Assembly (NCBI RefSeq): GCF_001297705.1
Contig: NZ_LIRF01000007.1
Span: 1 to 64,000, forward strand
DNA length: 64,000 bases
Reading direction: 5' to 3'
DNA from: Chryseobacterium sp. ERMR1:04
GTDB lineage: Bacteria; Bacteroidota; Bacteroidia; Flavobacteriales; Weeksellaceae
Shown here: in pieces, positions 18,330-26,916 of the stretch
Numbering within the stretch: the stretch's first letter is position 1
Layout: the number at the start of each line of letters is the position of its first letter
Notes under the pieces: model-generated
Told to the model about the DNA's origin: nothing
Databases searched by the model: none
The model's input: the letters and a program-made list of their open reading frames with translations, nothing else
Translations under genes and position numbers: made by a program

Positions 18330-20156
18330 ATGAAGCAAACAAGAATATGGGTACTCTTAGCCATGGCTTTTTTCTCTAAAAATAAGGCACAGAATTACCA
18401 AAACTATAATGTGAGTAATGCACATTCTCATAATGATTATATGCAGGAGATCCCTTTTTGGGAGGCATATTATGCTAATTTTGGATCTATTGAAGCCGAT
18501 GTTTTTCTGGTAAAAGATAAATTGTGGGTAGCCCACACAGAAAAAGAATTATCGCCTGATAGAACCTTAGAAAATCTTTATTTGGATCCTATTTCAAAAC
18601 AGATTAAACTGAACAAAGGAAATATTTATCAGGATCCGAAAAAAAAGCTACAACTCCTTATTGATATTAAACAAGATTATAAAACGAGTCTGAATGCATT
18701 AGTCAAGATATTAAAAAAATATCCTGAAATTACAGGCAATAGCGGAATTAAAATAGTAATTACCGGTGGAAGGCCACAGCCTTCTGATTTTAAAAATTAT
18801 CCAAACTACCTTTATTTTGATGGCGATTTAGATAAGAATTATACAGCGGATGAGCTGAAGCGGATTGGGCTTTTCAGTGCAGATTTTCCACAATTGGTAA
18901 AATGGAATGGAAAAGGAATTCCAAGAGATGAAGAAACAGATAAGATTAAAGAAGCTGTGGAAAAAGCACACGCTCAACAAAAGTCTATACGATTTTACGG
19001 AGCTCCTGATTTTACGAATGCTTGGGTGAATCTTATGGATTTAGGAGTAGACTATATCAATACCGACCATATTCCGGATCTCAAGAAATTTATGAACACG
19101 ATTCCCAAAAGTTTCTATAAAAATACAAAAGAGTACAGCACTTATTCTCCCACTTATAAAACAGACGGAATTAGTAAAAAAGTAAAAAATGTGATTCTCC
19201 TGATTCCGGATGGTACTTCATTGCCTCAATATTATGCAGCATTCACCGCGAATAAAGGAAAGCTGAATGTATTTAATATGAAAGCTACAGGATTGTCTAA
19301 AACGAATTCTTCAAATGCATATATTACTGATTCGGCTCCCGGGTCAACGGCTTTTGCAACGGGGGTAAAAACAAAAAATACTTTTGTAGGTGTTGATGGA
19401 ACAGGAAAAGCTCTCGCCCAGATTCCGGATATTATTGCAGAGAAAGGAATGGTTTCAGGGCTCATTTCTACAGGAGATATTACCGATGCTACGCCTGCGG
19501 ATTTTTATGCACATTCGGATAATAGAAACAGCTCGGAACCTATTTTGAAAGATTTTGTGAGCTCTAAAACAAAGATTTTGATTGGTGGCCCAACAAATGG
19601 ATTGTCACAGGAGAATCTGCAAAAAATAAAAGATGCTAAAATTGATTTGTTTCAAGATTTGAAATCGGTTAATAAAATCAATAACCGAACATTGGTCATT
19701 GATCCTTTAGCTTCAAAAAGAGTAACCGATGGCAGGGGGAAATGGCTCGCTGATGCTTTTGATCTTACTTTAAATGATTTAAAAGAAAATAAAAAAGGAT
19801 TTTTTATGATGGTGGAAGCTTCCCAAACAGATGGAGGTGGGCATAGTAATAATCTGGAGCAGCTGGTTACCGAGTTGTTAGATTTTGATGAGGTAGTGGG
19901 AAAAGCCATGAAGTTTGCAGATGAAAATAAAGAAACATTAGTGATCGTGGTGGGCGATCATGAAACAGGAGGTTTGACGCTCTTGGACGGAAGTTTAAAC
20001 GACGGTTGGGTATTTGGTAATTTCAGTACCAATGATCATACCTCTATTCCGGCAAGTGTATTTGCGTATGGTCCGAATTCTAAAGAGTTTACCGGATTAT
20101 TTGAAAATACGGAAATCTTCAATAAAATACTGCAAGCCTACGGAATCCGAAAGTAA
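18330..20156 (+). CDS. Secreted phosphodiesterase-like / alkaline phosphatase fusion
   Basis: 608 aa with an N-terminal signal peptide. Residues about 28-260 resemble the TIM-barrel phosphodiesterase superfamily (glycerophosphodiester or PI-PLC-like): NAHSHNDY at about 31, SIEADVFL with an acidic pair, LLIDIK later. Residues about 285-605 are an alkaline phosphatase: LIPDG with metal Asp near 294, TDSAPGSTAFATG with nucleophile Ser334, VEASQTDGGGHSN, GDHETGG near 541 and NDHTS near 569. All main catalytic and metal residues seem present. It probably releases phosphate from phosphodiesters and monoesters in the periplasm. It is flanked by minus-strand genes, so it is transcribed alone. Confidence 0.9.
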   Translation: MKQTRIWVLLAMAFFSKNKAQNYQNYNVSNAHSHNDYMQEIPFWEAYYANFGSIEADVFLVKDKLWVAHTEKELSPDRTLENLYLDPISKQIKLNKGNIYQDPKKKLQLLIDIKQDYKTSLNALVKILKKYPEITGNSGIKIVITGGRPQPSDFKNYPNYLYFDGDLDKNYTADELKRIGLFSADFPQLVKWNGKGIPRDEETDKIKEAVEKAHAQQKSIRFYGAPDFTNAWVNLMDLGVDYINTDHIPDLKKFMNTIPKSFYKNTKEYSTYSPTYKTDGISKKVKNVILLIPDGTSLPQYYAAFTANKGKLNVFNMKATGLSKTNSSNAYITDSAPGSTAFATGVKTKNTFVGVDGTGKALAQIPDIIAEKGMVSGLISTGDITDATPADFYAHSDNRNSSEPILKDFVSSKTKILIGGPTNGLSQENLQKIKDAKIDLFQDLKSVNKINNRTLVIDPLASKRVTDGRGKWLADAFDLTLNDLKENKKGFFMMVEASQTDGGGHSNNLEQLVTELLDFDEVVGKAMKFADENKETLVIVVGDHETGGLTLLDGSLNDGWVFGNFSTNDHTSIPASVFAYGPNSKEFTGLFENTEIFNKILQAYGIRK

Positions 20157-20161
20157 AACAG

Positions 20162-20194
20162 ATATTCACAAATTGTGGATAACTCTGTGGATAA
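20162..20194. promoter_or_regulatory. Cluster of DnaA-box-like 9-mers
   Basis: TGTGGATAA, the complement of the consensus DnaA box TTATCCACA, occurs perfectly at 20174-20182 and 20186-20194, 12 bp apart. ATATTCACA at 20162-20170 is a looser match in the other direction. The group lies in a 100 bp spacer between convergent genes. No dnaA or dnaN gene is nearby. Confidence 0.4.
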
Positions 20195-20217
20195 GTATGT
20201 GAGTAAAGATCAATAGA

Positions 20218-20253
20218 AATGAGCAGAATAAAATATTCTGCTCATTATGTTTT
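20218..20253. terminator. Bidirectional terminator between convergent genes
   Basis: ATGAGCAGAAT and ATTCTGCTCAT form a strong stem, followed on the plus strand by a short T run (ATGTTTTT). It lies between the phosphatase stop (20156) and the stop of the minus-strand gene at 20260. Confidence 0.7.
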
Positions 20254-20259
20254 TGATAA

Positions 20260-20925
20260 TCAATACGTAATTTCCTTTTTTGAATCGGGGATTTTAAATT
20301 TGTTTTCCCCAACCCTGAAATCGTCCATTTTTATTAAGGGGCTAGATTTGTGGATAAACTCCTTGTGTACATCTTTCGGGATTTTTCTGTCCTCATCTCC
20401 ATCACAGTCAGAATACTTTTCATCAATGATGACTTTTCCTGTTGAAAAATTGATGTCATTTAGAAAATTAAATTCACAGGTGTCATCAAATGTATTGAGT
20501 GCGCCAATAAGATAAAAATCTCCATTTTGAAATCTAAACGTATGCTTGCTTGTATCGGTATGTCTGGAATTCGTAAAGAAGGATTGTAAAATGACAAGAC
20601 AGTTGTTTTTTATACTTACTTCAAGTTGATTACTTTCCGGATAAAAACCTGCTTCACTTGATTCTAGTAAAGATGAGTTTTCCTTCCATAATTTTAGCTT
20701 TCCATTGATTTTTTTAAGGATATAGAATTTTCTTTTGTAGCCTTGGTATTCAATTTTTTCACCGATATTATAGACGATTACGGTTTCGCTAACGCCATCT
20801 TTATCTAAATCTCCTTCTGTTTCTAAAACTTTTGTAGCATTTTTAGGAACATAAAAATCTTTCAATTCCTGAGCATGAAGAATTGAGATTGATAAAATGA
20901 AGAAAAAAGACAACCACTTTTTCAT
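20260..20925 (-). CDS. Secreted protein of unknown function
   Basis: 221 aa from the ATG at 20925; a longer version from a TTG would overlap the preceding gene by 11 bp and hide the signal peptide MKKWLSFFFILSISILHAQ. The mature part contains EGDLDKDGVSETVIVYN, an acidic Asp-rich stretch like those in FG-GAP or calcium-binding repeats, and a CDGDED segment. I do not recognise a family. It follows another small secreted protein by 16 bp, so the pair is probably cotranscribed. Confidence 0.8.
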   Translation of the reverse strand: MKKWLSFFFILSISILHAQELKDFYVPKNATKVLETEGDLDKDGVSETVIVYNIGEKIEYQGYKRKFYILKKINGKLKLWKENSSLLESSEAGFYPESNQLEVSIKNNCLVILQSFFTNSRHTDTSKHTFRFQNGDFYLIGALNTFDDTCEFNFLNDINFSTGKVIIDEKYSDCDGDEDRKIPKDVHKEFIHKSSPLIKMDDFRVGENKFKIPDSKKEITY

Positions 20926-20941
20926 GTAATTAGGATTGGAA

Positions 20942-21427
20942 TTATTGTCCAAAATCTTCTTTCTTCACCTCTGTGTCCTGAAGATCACAAAGACAACCTT
21001 TAAAAGTTTTATAAATTCCTGTAATCTCGGTTTCTTTACCTTTGCTGTCGGTTACAGTAATGCCTGTAGAAAATGATTCATCTTCTGCAGAGTAAGTTCT
21101 GGAGACTACATAGTTGTAGTTGTTATTTGTAAATGATAAATAATCAAGACTCATTCCTGCATTTTGTTTTCCGCCGCCTCTATGATAAGATTTGTAGGTA
21201 AACTGCTTCCAGCTGTCTTTGTTTCTGCTTTTTGGAAATTCCATTTCAACAGTATTTTTGTTTCCAAATCGATACTGAATATATTGGTTTTGTTTGTCTT
21301 TTACTAAAGACATTTTTTTTCCATTTTTCGTTTCAAATGAATAGATGACTTCTTCGTTAGGCAACAGATATTGCGCCCAAAATGAAACTGGAATCAGAAA
21401 AGCGAAAATGATTAAATAATTTTTCAT
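20942..21427 (-). CDS. Secreted protein of unknown function
   Basis: 161 aa with a signal peptide ending near PVSFWAQ. The mature part is polar and beta-rich (YSFETKNGKKMSLVKD, YRFGNKNTVEMEFP). CLCDLQD near the end has two close cysteines, which could form a disulfide. No family recognised. It lies 20 bp after aroA and 16 bp before the next secreted-protein gene, so it may be part of a run starting at aroA or further upstream. Confidence 0.8.
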   Translation of the reverse strand: MKNYLIIFAFLIPVSFWAQYLLPNEEVIYSFETKNGKKMSLVKDKQNQYIQYRFGNKNTVEMEFPKSRNKDSWKQFTYKSYHRGGGKQNAGMSLDYLSFTNNNYNYVVSRTYSAEDESFSTGITVTDSKGKETEITGIYKTFKGCLCDLQDTEVKKEDFGQ

Positions 21428-21447
21428 TGAATGGTCACAAGTTCAAA

Positions 21448-22671
21448 TTATCGGGTTAATATACTATCAAGATCCTTCCAAAACATGGGGTAAGATTTTT
21501 CTACGACATCTTCCTCTTCAATATTTAATTCTTTGATCAGGCAAAACGGAGCAAAGCTCATCGCCATTCTGTGATCTTGGTAGGTTCTAATAGAAATATT
21601 TTCTTGTGGCTCGTTGAACCCAATTGATTTGATGGTTAAATCTGTAATTTCCGTTTCTGTTCCCAGTTTTTGCAATTCGATATGCAATGCTGAAAGGCGA
21701 TCAGTTTCTTTTACTTTTAAAGTTCCCAAACCTGAGATGTCAAATGGAATTTTCAATGCTGCTGCCGTTACGCAAAGGGTTTGTGCGATGTCTGGACAAT
21801 TATTCATATCCAAAATAATCTTTTCCGGAAATGAAAAATTAGGATCGGGCTGAAGCGTAAGCTTGTGTTCATCTTCTGAGTAGATTGTTTTAATTCCGAA
21901 AAACTCTTCATAAATTTTTGCAATCGCAGAATCTCCCTGAGTAGATTCTTTGTAAAAGCTTTTCAGATGCATTGTTTCTCTTCCTAGCGCAGCAATAGAG
22001 TAGAAGTAAGAAGCAGAGCTCCAGTCGCTTTCTACCTCGTAATTTATAATGGATGATTCGTTATTCACATTAAAAGGTTCCACTTTAATTGTGTTTCCTT
22101 CAAAGCTGTTTTTAATTCCGAATTTTGTTAGAATATCCAGCGTCATTTCAATGTATGACCTTGAAGTAATATCACCCACAAGATTAATTTCTAATCCGTT
22201 TTCTAATTTTCCTGCGATAAGCAAAAGAGAAGTGATGAATTGGCTTGAAATGTTGGCAGGAACATTCACCTGAGTTTGAGTGATCTTCTTTCCTGTAATT
22301 TTTAAAGGCGGAAAACCTTCATTTTCCATGTATTCAATTTCTACACCCAGATCTTGAAGAGCGCTTACCAAATTCTTGATAGGTCTTTCTTTCATTCTCT
22401 TTGATCCTGTAAGAATCGTAGTTTTTCCTTCTGTGATAGAATAGTAAGACGTAAGAAAACGCATCGCTGTTCCTGCATGGTGAATGTCTACAACTTCAGT
22501 AGTTTCAGACAGTGCTTTTTTTAGTAATTGGGTGTCTTGAGAATTAGATAAATTCCCTATTTTTATGTTTGAAAACAGACTTTCCAAAATCAATAAACGA
22601 TTCGAAATACTTTTCGAACCGCTGATTTGTACTGTTTTATTTTCTACGAGTGTTGATTTTTCTAGCTTCAT
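21448..22671 (-). CDS. aroA: 3-phosphoshikimate 1-carboxyvinyltransferase (EPSP synthase)
   Basis: 407 aa from the ATG at 22671. A longer frame upstream adds 17 residues from repeat-like DNA and is unlikely. GSKSISNRLLILESLF near the start binds the substrates, AGTAMRFLTSYY follows near residue 80, and DHRMAMSFAP lies near the C-terminus; these are EPSP synthase signatures. The enzyme joins phosphoenolpyruvate to shikimate 3-phosphate in aromatic amino acid synthesis in the cytoplasm. No other aro gene is adjacent. The MazG-like gene upstream ends about 75 bp before this start. Confidence 0.95.
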   Translation of the reverse strand: MKLEKSTLVENKTVQISGSKSISNRLLILESLFSNIKIGNLSNSQDTQLLKKALSETTEVVDIHHAGTAMRFLTSYYSITEGKTTILTGSKRMKERPIKNLVSALQDLGVEIEYMENEGFPPLKITGKKITQTQVNVPANISSQFITSLLLIAGKLENGLEINLVGDITSRSYIEMTLDILTKFGIKNSFEGNTIKVEPFNVNNESSIINYEVESDWSSASYFYSIAALGRETMHLKSFYKESTQGDSAIAKIYEEFFGIKTIYSEDEHKLTLQPDPNFSFPEKIILDMNNCPDIAQTLCVTAAALKIPFDISGLGTLKVKETDRLSALHIELQKLGTETEITDLTIKSIGFNEPQENISIRTYQDHRMAMSFAPFCLIKELNIEEEDVVEKSYPMFWKDLDSILTR

Positions 22672-22744
22672 TGTTTCTTCAGATTTTATATTGTAGACAT
22701 CAGATTTCAAATCGTCTAGCATCTGAAATCTAACATCTAGGATC

Positions 22745-23071
22745 TTATTTTAATTTTTCATTATTCTGATGACGATCCTTGTCGCGATCAGTCTTTATTT
22801 TCATTTTTTTATCGAAAGCTTCCTGCAAATTGACTCCGGTTTGGTTGGCCAGACATAATGTTACAAATAGTACATCAGCGAGTTCCTCTCCCAGATCTTT
22901 GCTTTTATCGCTTTCCTTTTCACTTTGCTCGCCATATCTTCTGGCAATAATTCTGGCTACTTCACCTACTTCTTCGGTTAACATCGCCATATTGGTGAGT
23001 TCATTGAAATAACGGACTCCAATTGTTTTTATCCATTCGTCAACTTGCTGCTGCAGATTTGTAATTTCCAT
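22745..23071 (-). CDS. MazG-like nucleotide pyrophosphohydrolase
   Basis: 108 aa, the usual size for single-domain MazG proteins. LTEEVGEVARII and, about 35 residues later, EELADVLFVTLCLA supply the ExxE and ExxD metal-binding pattern of the all-alpha NTP pyrophosphatase fold. Such enzymes hydrolyse non-canonical or excess nucleoside triphosphates to monophosphates. Its ATG overlaps the stop of the upstream lipoprotein gene by one base (TAATG), so translation is probably coupled. Confidence 0.9.
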   Translation of the reverse strand: MEITNLQQQVDEWIKTIGVRYFNELTNMAMLTEEVGEVARIIARRYGEQSEKESDKSKDLGEELADVLFVTLCLANQTGVNLQEAFDKKMKIKTDRDKDRHQNNEKLK

Positions 23072-24480
23072 TATTGATAGGCTCCAAGCGTTGGGTTAGT
23101 TGTTCTTGATACATTGACGATATCTGTGGGTACAGTTCCTGCAATCGTAGTATTTCCTTTTCCTCTTGCGAAAGAGTTAGGTTTTACTCGAAGATTCAGA
23201 TGTGCTGTAAAATAATTAATAAACTGAGGATCTTCGTTTTTGAAACTTTGAATTACACTTGTATTATTATCAAATGGGAAGCCTGCTTCTGTAGTTCCAG
23301 AATATTTCAGCAAACTGTTTTGAATGATAAAATTGAATTGCTGTCCTGGCGTTTGTTCAAAATTCACAGCGTTATCTCTATCAGAATAAACAATACTGTT
23401 TCTTATATTCAATTGTTGTAATGCTCCCTGCTCGGTTTGTCCGGCATCATTCTTCCATTCATTGGTTGCAAAAATTCCGTTCCTATTCATAGAAGAAAGT
23501 ACCCTAGAGTAATTAGCAATTGTAGCATGCGTATACGTGTGATTTCCACCTTTAAAGATTCCTATACAAGATTCTCCGCTGTTATTCATTACTAAATTTT
23601 TAGCGTTTACGGTAGAAGCAACAGCGTAAATTCCATATTCTTGGAAGGTGTGTATGAAAGAGTTGCTGATGGTTGCATTAGTCTGTCTCATATCTAAACC
23701 TCTTGTTCCTCCGAAAAGTCTTGCGTGGTTCATGTTAAGGGTTGAATTGGCAGCCATTCTGATAGAGTTCCAGTTTTTAGGAAGTGTATCATGGTCGGCA
23801 TCATTTCTATCTCCTCGAAGAATAACTTCTTTGTCTAAGGCTCCATTAATATTTAAAGTAGATCCTGTAGAAACTTTCATTCCACTATTTTTATGGAAAT
23901 ATACTTTCGTTCCTGCCTGAATATTTAATACAACATTGGGATTAACGGTAAGATCTCCATAAATGATCTTCGCTTTATCATTATTCCATGTCGTATTGTT
24001 GGTGATAAGGTTTGGATTAGTCGGTGTTTGAATAAAAAACTCGGCATCCTGAACCACAGAAAATAAATTGACGTGTTGTTGACCAGCCGGACTGGTAAAA
24101 ATTACTCGGTCTTCAGCAATAGCTTCCGGACCTGTGGCCTGAGGAGCAATTTCAACAAAAATATAAAGACTGTCTTTTTTTCTTAACGGAACATCTTTAA
24201 AATCATATCCTGGTTTTCCATCTACATTTATTTTATATAAAGAGGTTGCTCCTTTTTCAAGATTAATTCTTGGGATCAAAATATCCTTATTTTCATTATT
24301 GTACACTTTTACAACGTAGGTTTCAGAGCGAACCTGATGATATACGGTATCGCAAAATACAGTATCTCTTGAGAAGCTAAGTTGCTGTGAAGGAGCATCA
24401 AAGTTGATGTCATCCTTGTTACATGATACCACTATAAGAAGCATCCAAAAAGAAAGGGCCAGTAATAATTTGAATTTCAT
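23071..24480 (-). CDS. Lipoprotein with right-handed beta-helix
   Basis: 469 aa. The signal peptide ends in LLIVVSC, with Cys20 as the lipidation site. An N-terminal beta domain (about 30-150) is followed by a repeated pattern (NVVLNIQAGTKVYF, STLNINGAL, NATISNSFIHTF, VNAKNLVMNNSGESC, LNIRNSIVYS) typical of a parallel beta-helix. It is probably anchored in the outer membrane; a carbohydrate or adhesin role is possible but not shown. It is the first gene of the aroA run and overlaps the MazG-like gene by one base. Confidence 0.85.
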   Translation of the reverse strand: MKFKLLLALSFWMLLIVVSCNKDDINFDAPSQQLSFSRDTVFCDTVYHQVRSETYVVKVYNNENKDILIPRINLEKGATSLYKINVDGKPGYDFKDVPLRKKDSLYIFVEIAPQATGPEAIAEDRVIFTSPAGQQHVNLFSVVQDAEFFIQTPTNPNLITNNTTWNNDKAKIIYGDLTVNPNVVLNIQAGTKVYFHKNSGMKVSTGSTLNINGALDKEVILRGDRNDADHDTLPKNWNSIRMAANSTLNMNHARLFGGTRGLDMRQTNATISNSFIHTFQEYGIYAVASTVNAKNLVMNNSGESCIGIFKGGNHTYTHATIANYSRVLSSMNRNGIFATNEWKNDAGQTEQGALQQLNIRNSIVYSDRDNAVNFEQTPGQQFNFIIQNSLLKYSGTTEAGFPFDNNTSVIQSFKNEDPQFINYFTAHLNLRVKPNSFARGKGNTTIAGTVPTDIVNVSRTTNPTLGAYQ

Positions 24481-24583
24481 CGAAAGTAAAGTTTAAATAG
24501 ATTTCAAATTTAACGAAAATACTTTAATTTTCTTATCATGAAAAAAATATTGGGTCAGTATTTGGAAATTAAAAAAAATATTG

Positions 24584-24592
24584 TATTTTTGC
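24584..24592 (+). promoter_or_regulatory. Promoter of the L31 gene
   Basis: TATTTTTGC fits TAnnTTTG, with TTTGG at 24561-24565 in place for the -33 element (19 bp gap). The predicted leader is about 65 nt before the ATG at 24665. Confidence 0.7.
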
Positions 24593-24664
24593 AGCCTAAA
24601 ATTAGCAGAGAAATATCCATTACTATTTCGAAAGCAGAACTTTAATTTTTTAAAAAATTGTATT

Positions 24665-24916
24665 ATGAAAAACGGAATTCACCCAGAAAATTATAGACTT
24701 GTTGTTTTCAAAGATATGAGTAACGACGAGGTGTTTCTTTGCAAATCTACTGCAGAGACAAAAGATACTATCGAGTATGAAGGACAAGAGTACCCTTTGC
24801 TTAAAATGGAAATCTCTTCTACTTCTCACCCTTTCTACACAGGAAAAGTGAAGTTGGTTGATACTGCAGGTAGAGTAGACAAGTTCATGAATAAGTACAA
24901 GAAATTCTCTAAGTAA
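24665..24916 (+). CDS. rpmE2: 50S ribosomal protein L31 type B
   Basis: 83 aa from the ATG at 24665; the frame is open further upstream but that part is promoter and leader. [17 protein letters not shown] and the [25 protein letters not shown] region fit L31. It lacks the CxxC zinc motif of type A, so it is the type B form that does not need zinc. It is a single-gene unit with its own promoter and terminator. Confidence 0.96.
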   Translation: MKNGIHPENYRLVVFKDMSNDEVFLCKSTAETKDTIEYEGQEYPLLKMEISSTSHPFYTGKVKLVDTAGRVDKFMNKYKKFSK

Positions 24917-24938
24917 TTTTTTGAACCTCAAAAATACT

Positions 24939-24972
24939 AAAGTCTTCCAATTTTTTGGAAGACTTTTTTTAT
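24939..24972 (+). terminator. Terminator after L31 gene
   Basis: AAAGTCTTCCAA and TTGGAAGACTTT form a 12 bp stem with a short T loop, followed by a T run. Confidence 0.88.
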
Positions 24973-25025
24973 TGCTTTTCAGTGGAAATTAAAGCGCAGA
25001 AGTTAAAAGTTAGTGTTAGTATTTG

Positions 25026-25034
25026 TATTTTTGC
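25026..25034 (+). promoter_or_regulatory. Promoter of the GlmU-family gene
   Basis: TATTTTTGC matches TAnnTTTG, about 112 bp before the ATG at 25147. The leader between them holds an imperfect inverted repeat (AGATATAGAAAGTAGAAG near 25049 against CTTCTATCCTTTAATATCT near 25116) that could fold in the transcript. Confidence 0.55.
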
Positions 25035-25146
25035 GGTAAGCAGAAATGAGATATAGAAAGTAGAAGACAGAGTGATTATGCATCATTCAAAACCTTTATC
25101 TTTCGCCCTCTATCTTCTATCCTTTAATATCTAACTTATTATCAAA

Positions 25147-26307
25147 ATGCAATTAGTATTTTCAGATGCGCAATATTGGGAAGATTTTCTTCCGCTTACT
25201 TTTACACGTCCCGTTGCCGAAATGCGATGCGGAATTCTTACGTTCGCCGAAAGATGGCAGAAAATCTTAGAAAACACAGAAGTTTCTTATTTCACGGAAA
25301 ATTATTTACAGGGTAAATTCAGAAATCCTGAAGATAAAGAAAGTCTTTTTTTAGTCACTAACTTTCTACCTACTGAAAGCATTGTTCAGCAAATTAAAGA
25401 GCTGAAACAAGGGGAAGCTTTGGTCTATGAAGACGAACTGATTGCTGCAAAAATCAATATGAAAGATTTTTCTCTCCATCAGATCGAAAAAATGACGGAT
25501 ATTAAAGAGGATCTTGTTTTCTTTAAAAAACCAACCGACTTATTTACATATAATGATAAAGCAATTGATTTCGATTTTGAATTGCTTACAAAAGGAAGAG
25601 CTTCTCAAGAACTTTCTTCTACCAACGGATTTTTAGGAAATAAAAAAGATCTGTTTATTGAAGAGGGTGCAGAAATTGAGTTTTCTACCATCAATACTAA
25701 AACAGGAAAAATTTACATTGGTAAAAATGCTGAGGTCATGGAAGGTTGTAATCTTCGTGGTCCGATTTCGCTTGGGGAGAATTCGAAATTTAATTTAGGT
25801 GCTAAAATTTATGGTGCTACTACTATTGGCCCGCATTGTAAAGTGGGTGGGGAGGTCAGCAACATCATTATTTTTGGCTATTCCAGTAAAGGGCATGATG
25901 GTTTCATCGGAAACTCGGTGATTGGAGAGTGGTGCAATTTCGGAGCAGATACCAATTCTTCTAATCTTAAAAATAATTACGGACACGTTAAACTTTGGAA
26001 CTACAGAACCAAAGCTTTTGAAGATACAGGATTGCAATTTGCAGGAATTATTATGGGTGACCATTCTAAAACAGCGATTAATACTCAGTTAAATACAGGA
26101 ACAATTGTAGGCGTGGCTTCTAATATCTTTAAAGAAGGCTTTCCTCCCAATCTCATAGAAAACTTTTCTTGGGGCGGATTTAAGGATGATGAAAAATTTA
26201 AATTAGATAAAGCATACGAGGTTGCTGAGAAAGCGATGGCAAGAAGAAAAGTGCCTTTAACAGACGAAGATAAGGCTATTTTGAAATATGTTTTTGAAAC
26301 GTATTAA
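25147..26307 (+). CDS. GlmU-family sugar nucleotidyltransferase-like protein
   Basis: 386 aa. The N-terminal third (FSDAQYWEDFLPLTFTRPVAEMR-like start) is the form seen in the Bacteroidota GlmU-family proteins and lacks a clear GxGxxxR nucleotide loop. Residues about 170-330 carry hexapeptide repeats (IYIGKNAEVM, GATTIGPHCKVGG, NSVIGEWCNFGADT) of a left-handed beta-helix, as in acyl- or nucleotidyl-transferases. A role in sugar-nucleotide or cell-wall precursor metabolism is likely, but the exact reaction is uncertain. It is a monocistronic unit with its own promoter and terminator. Confidence 0.85.
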   Translation: MQLVFSDAQYWEDFLPLTFTRPVAEMRCGILTFAERWQKILENTEVSYFTENYLQGKFRNPEDKESLFLVTNFLPTESIVQQIKELKQGEALVYEDELIAAKINMKDFSLHQIEKMTDIKEDLVFFKKPTDLFTYNDKAIDFDFELLTKGRASQELSSTNGFLGNKKDLFIEEGAEIEFSTINTKTGKIYIGKNAEVMEGCNLRGPISLGENSKFNLGAKIYGATTIGPHCKVGGEVSNIIIFGYSSKGHDGFIGNSVIGEWCNFGADTNSSNLKNNYGHVKLWNYRTKAFEDTGLQFAGIIMGDHSKTAINTQLNTGTIVGVASNIFKEGFPPNLIENFSWGGFKDDEKFKLDKAYEVAEKAMARRKVPLTDEDKAILKYVFETY

Positions 26308-26321
26308 GATTATTATAAATT

Positions 26322-26349
26322 AAAACTTCAAAATATTTGAAGTTTTTTT
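26322..26349 (+). terminator. Terminator after GlmU-family gene
   Basis: AAAACTTCAAA and TTTGAAGTTTT form a stem with a short AT loop, followed by T7. Confidence 0.8.
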
Positions 26350-26406
26350 CATTTATGATGTAATAGAATTAATTTTTTAATTGTCTTACTAATAGAAACA
26401 AAACTC

Positions 26407-26916
26407 ATGACCCAAGAAACTTTTAAGGATACGGTATTCATTCTCAAAAATGAGATGTATCGCTTTGCGAAAAGATTTGTTATGAGCAGCGATGAAGCAG
26501 AAGATGTAGTACAGGATCTTATGATTAAGTTTTGGCAAAAAAGAGAGGAGCTGGCACAGTTTGGGAATTTAAAATCCTATGCTTTGAAGGCCGTCCGGAA
26601 TGAGTGTTTGAACAGGCTCAAGCACCACAACGTAAAACTGGGCTTTGCAGATATGCAGTTGCATCGGTCAGAGCTTTACAGTATGGAAGTGAATAATTTA
26701 AAAGAACATATTATTGGTTTTATTAATCAGCTTCCGGAGAAACAAAAAATGGTAATCCATTTGAAAGATGTAGAAGAGTATGAGGTTTCTGAAATTTCTG
26801 AAATGCTGGAAATGGAAGAAAATGCAGTAAGAGTAAATCTTATGCGAGCAAGACAAAAAGTAAAAGAACAAATCTCACAATTGATGAATTATGAACAACG
26901 ACAAATTTCAAGATAA
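26407..26916 (+). CDS. ECF-type RNA polymerase sigma factor
   Basis: 169 aa. Region 2 (about 10-80) has RFVMSSDEAEDVVQDLMIKF, which recognises the -10 element. Region 4 (about 110-160) has LPEKQKMVIHLKDVEEYEVS and a helix-turn-helix ending RVNLMRARQKVKE. There is no region 1 or 3, as in extracytoplasmic-function sigma factors. It overlaps the next gene by 26 bp, which encodes a probable anti-sigma factor. The pair followed by two DUF4252 genes is a recurring arrangement in this phylum, so the sigma factor probably drives its own operon. Confidence 0.92.
   Translation: MTQETFKDTVFILKNEMYRFAKRFVMSSDEAEDVVQDLMIKFWQKREELAQFGNLKSYALKAVRNECLNRLKHHNVKLGFADMQLHRSELYSMEVNNLKEHIIGFINQLPEKQKMVIHLKDVEEYEVSEISEMLEMEENAVRVNLMRARQKVKEQISQLMNYEQRQISR

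Noticed and set aside
20162..20194. Chromosome origin
   Set aside because: Only two perfect boxes, no AT-rich unwinding block of note and no dnaA/dnaN/gidA-type neighbours. Kept only as a DnaA-box cluster.
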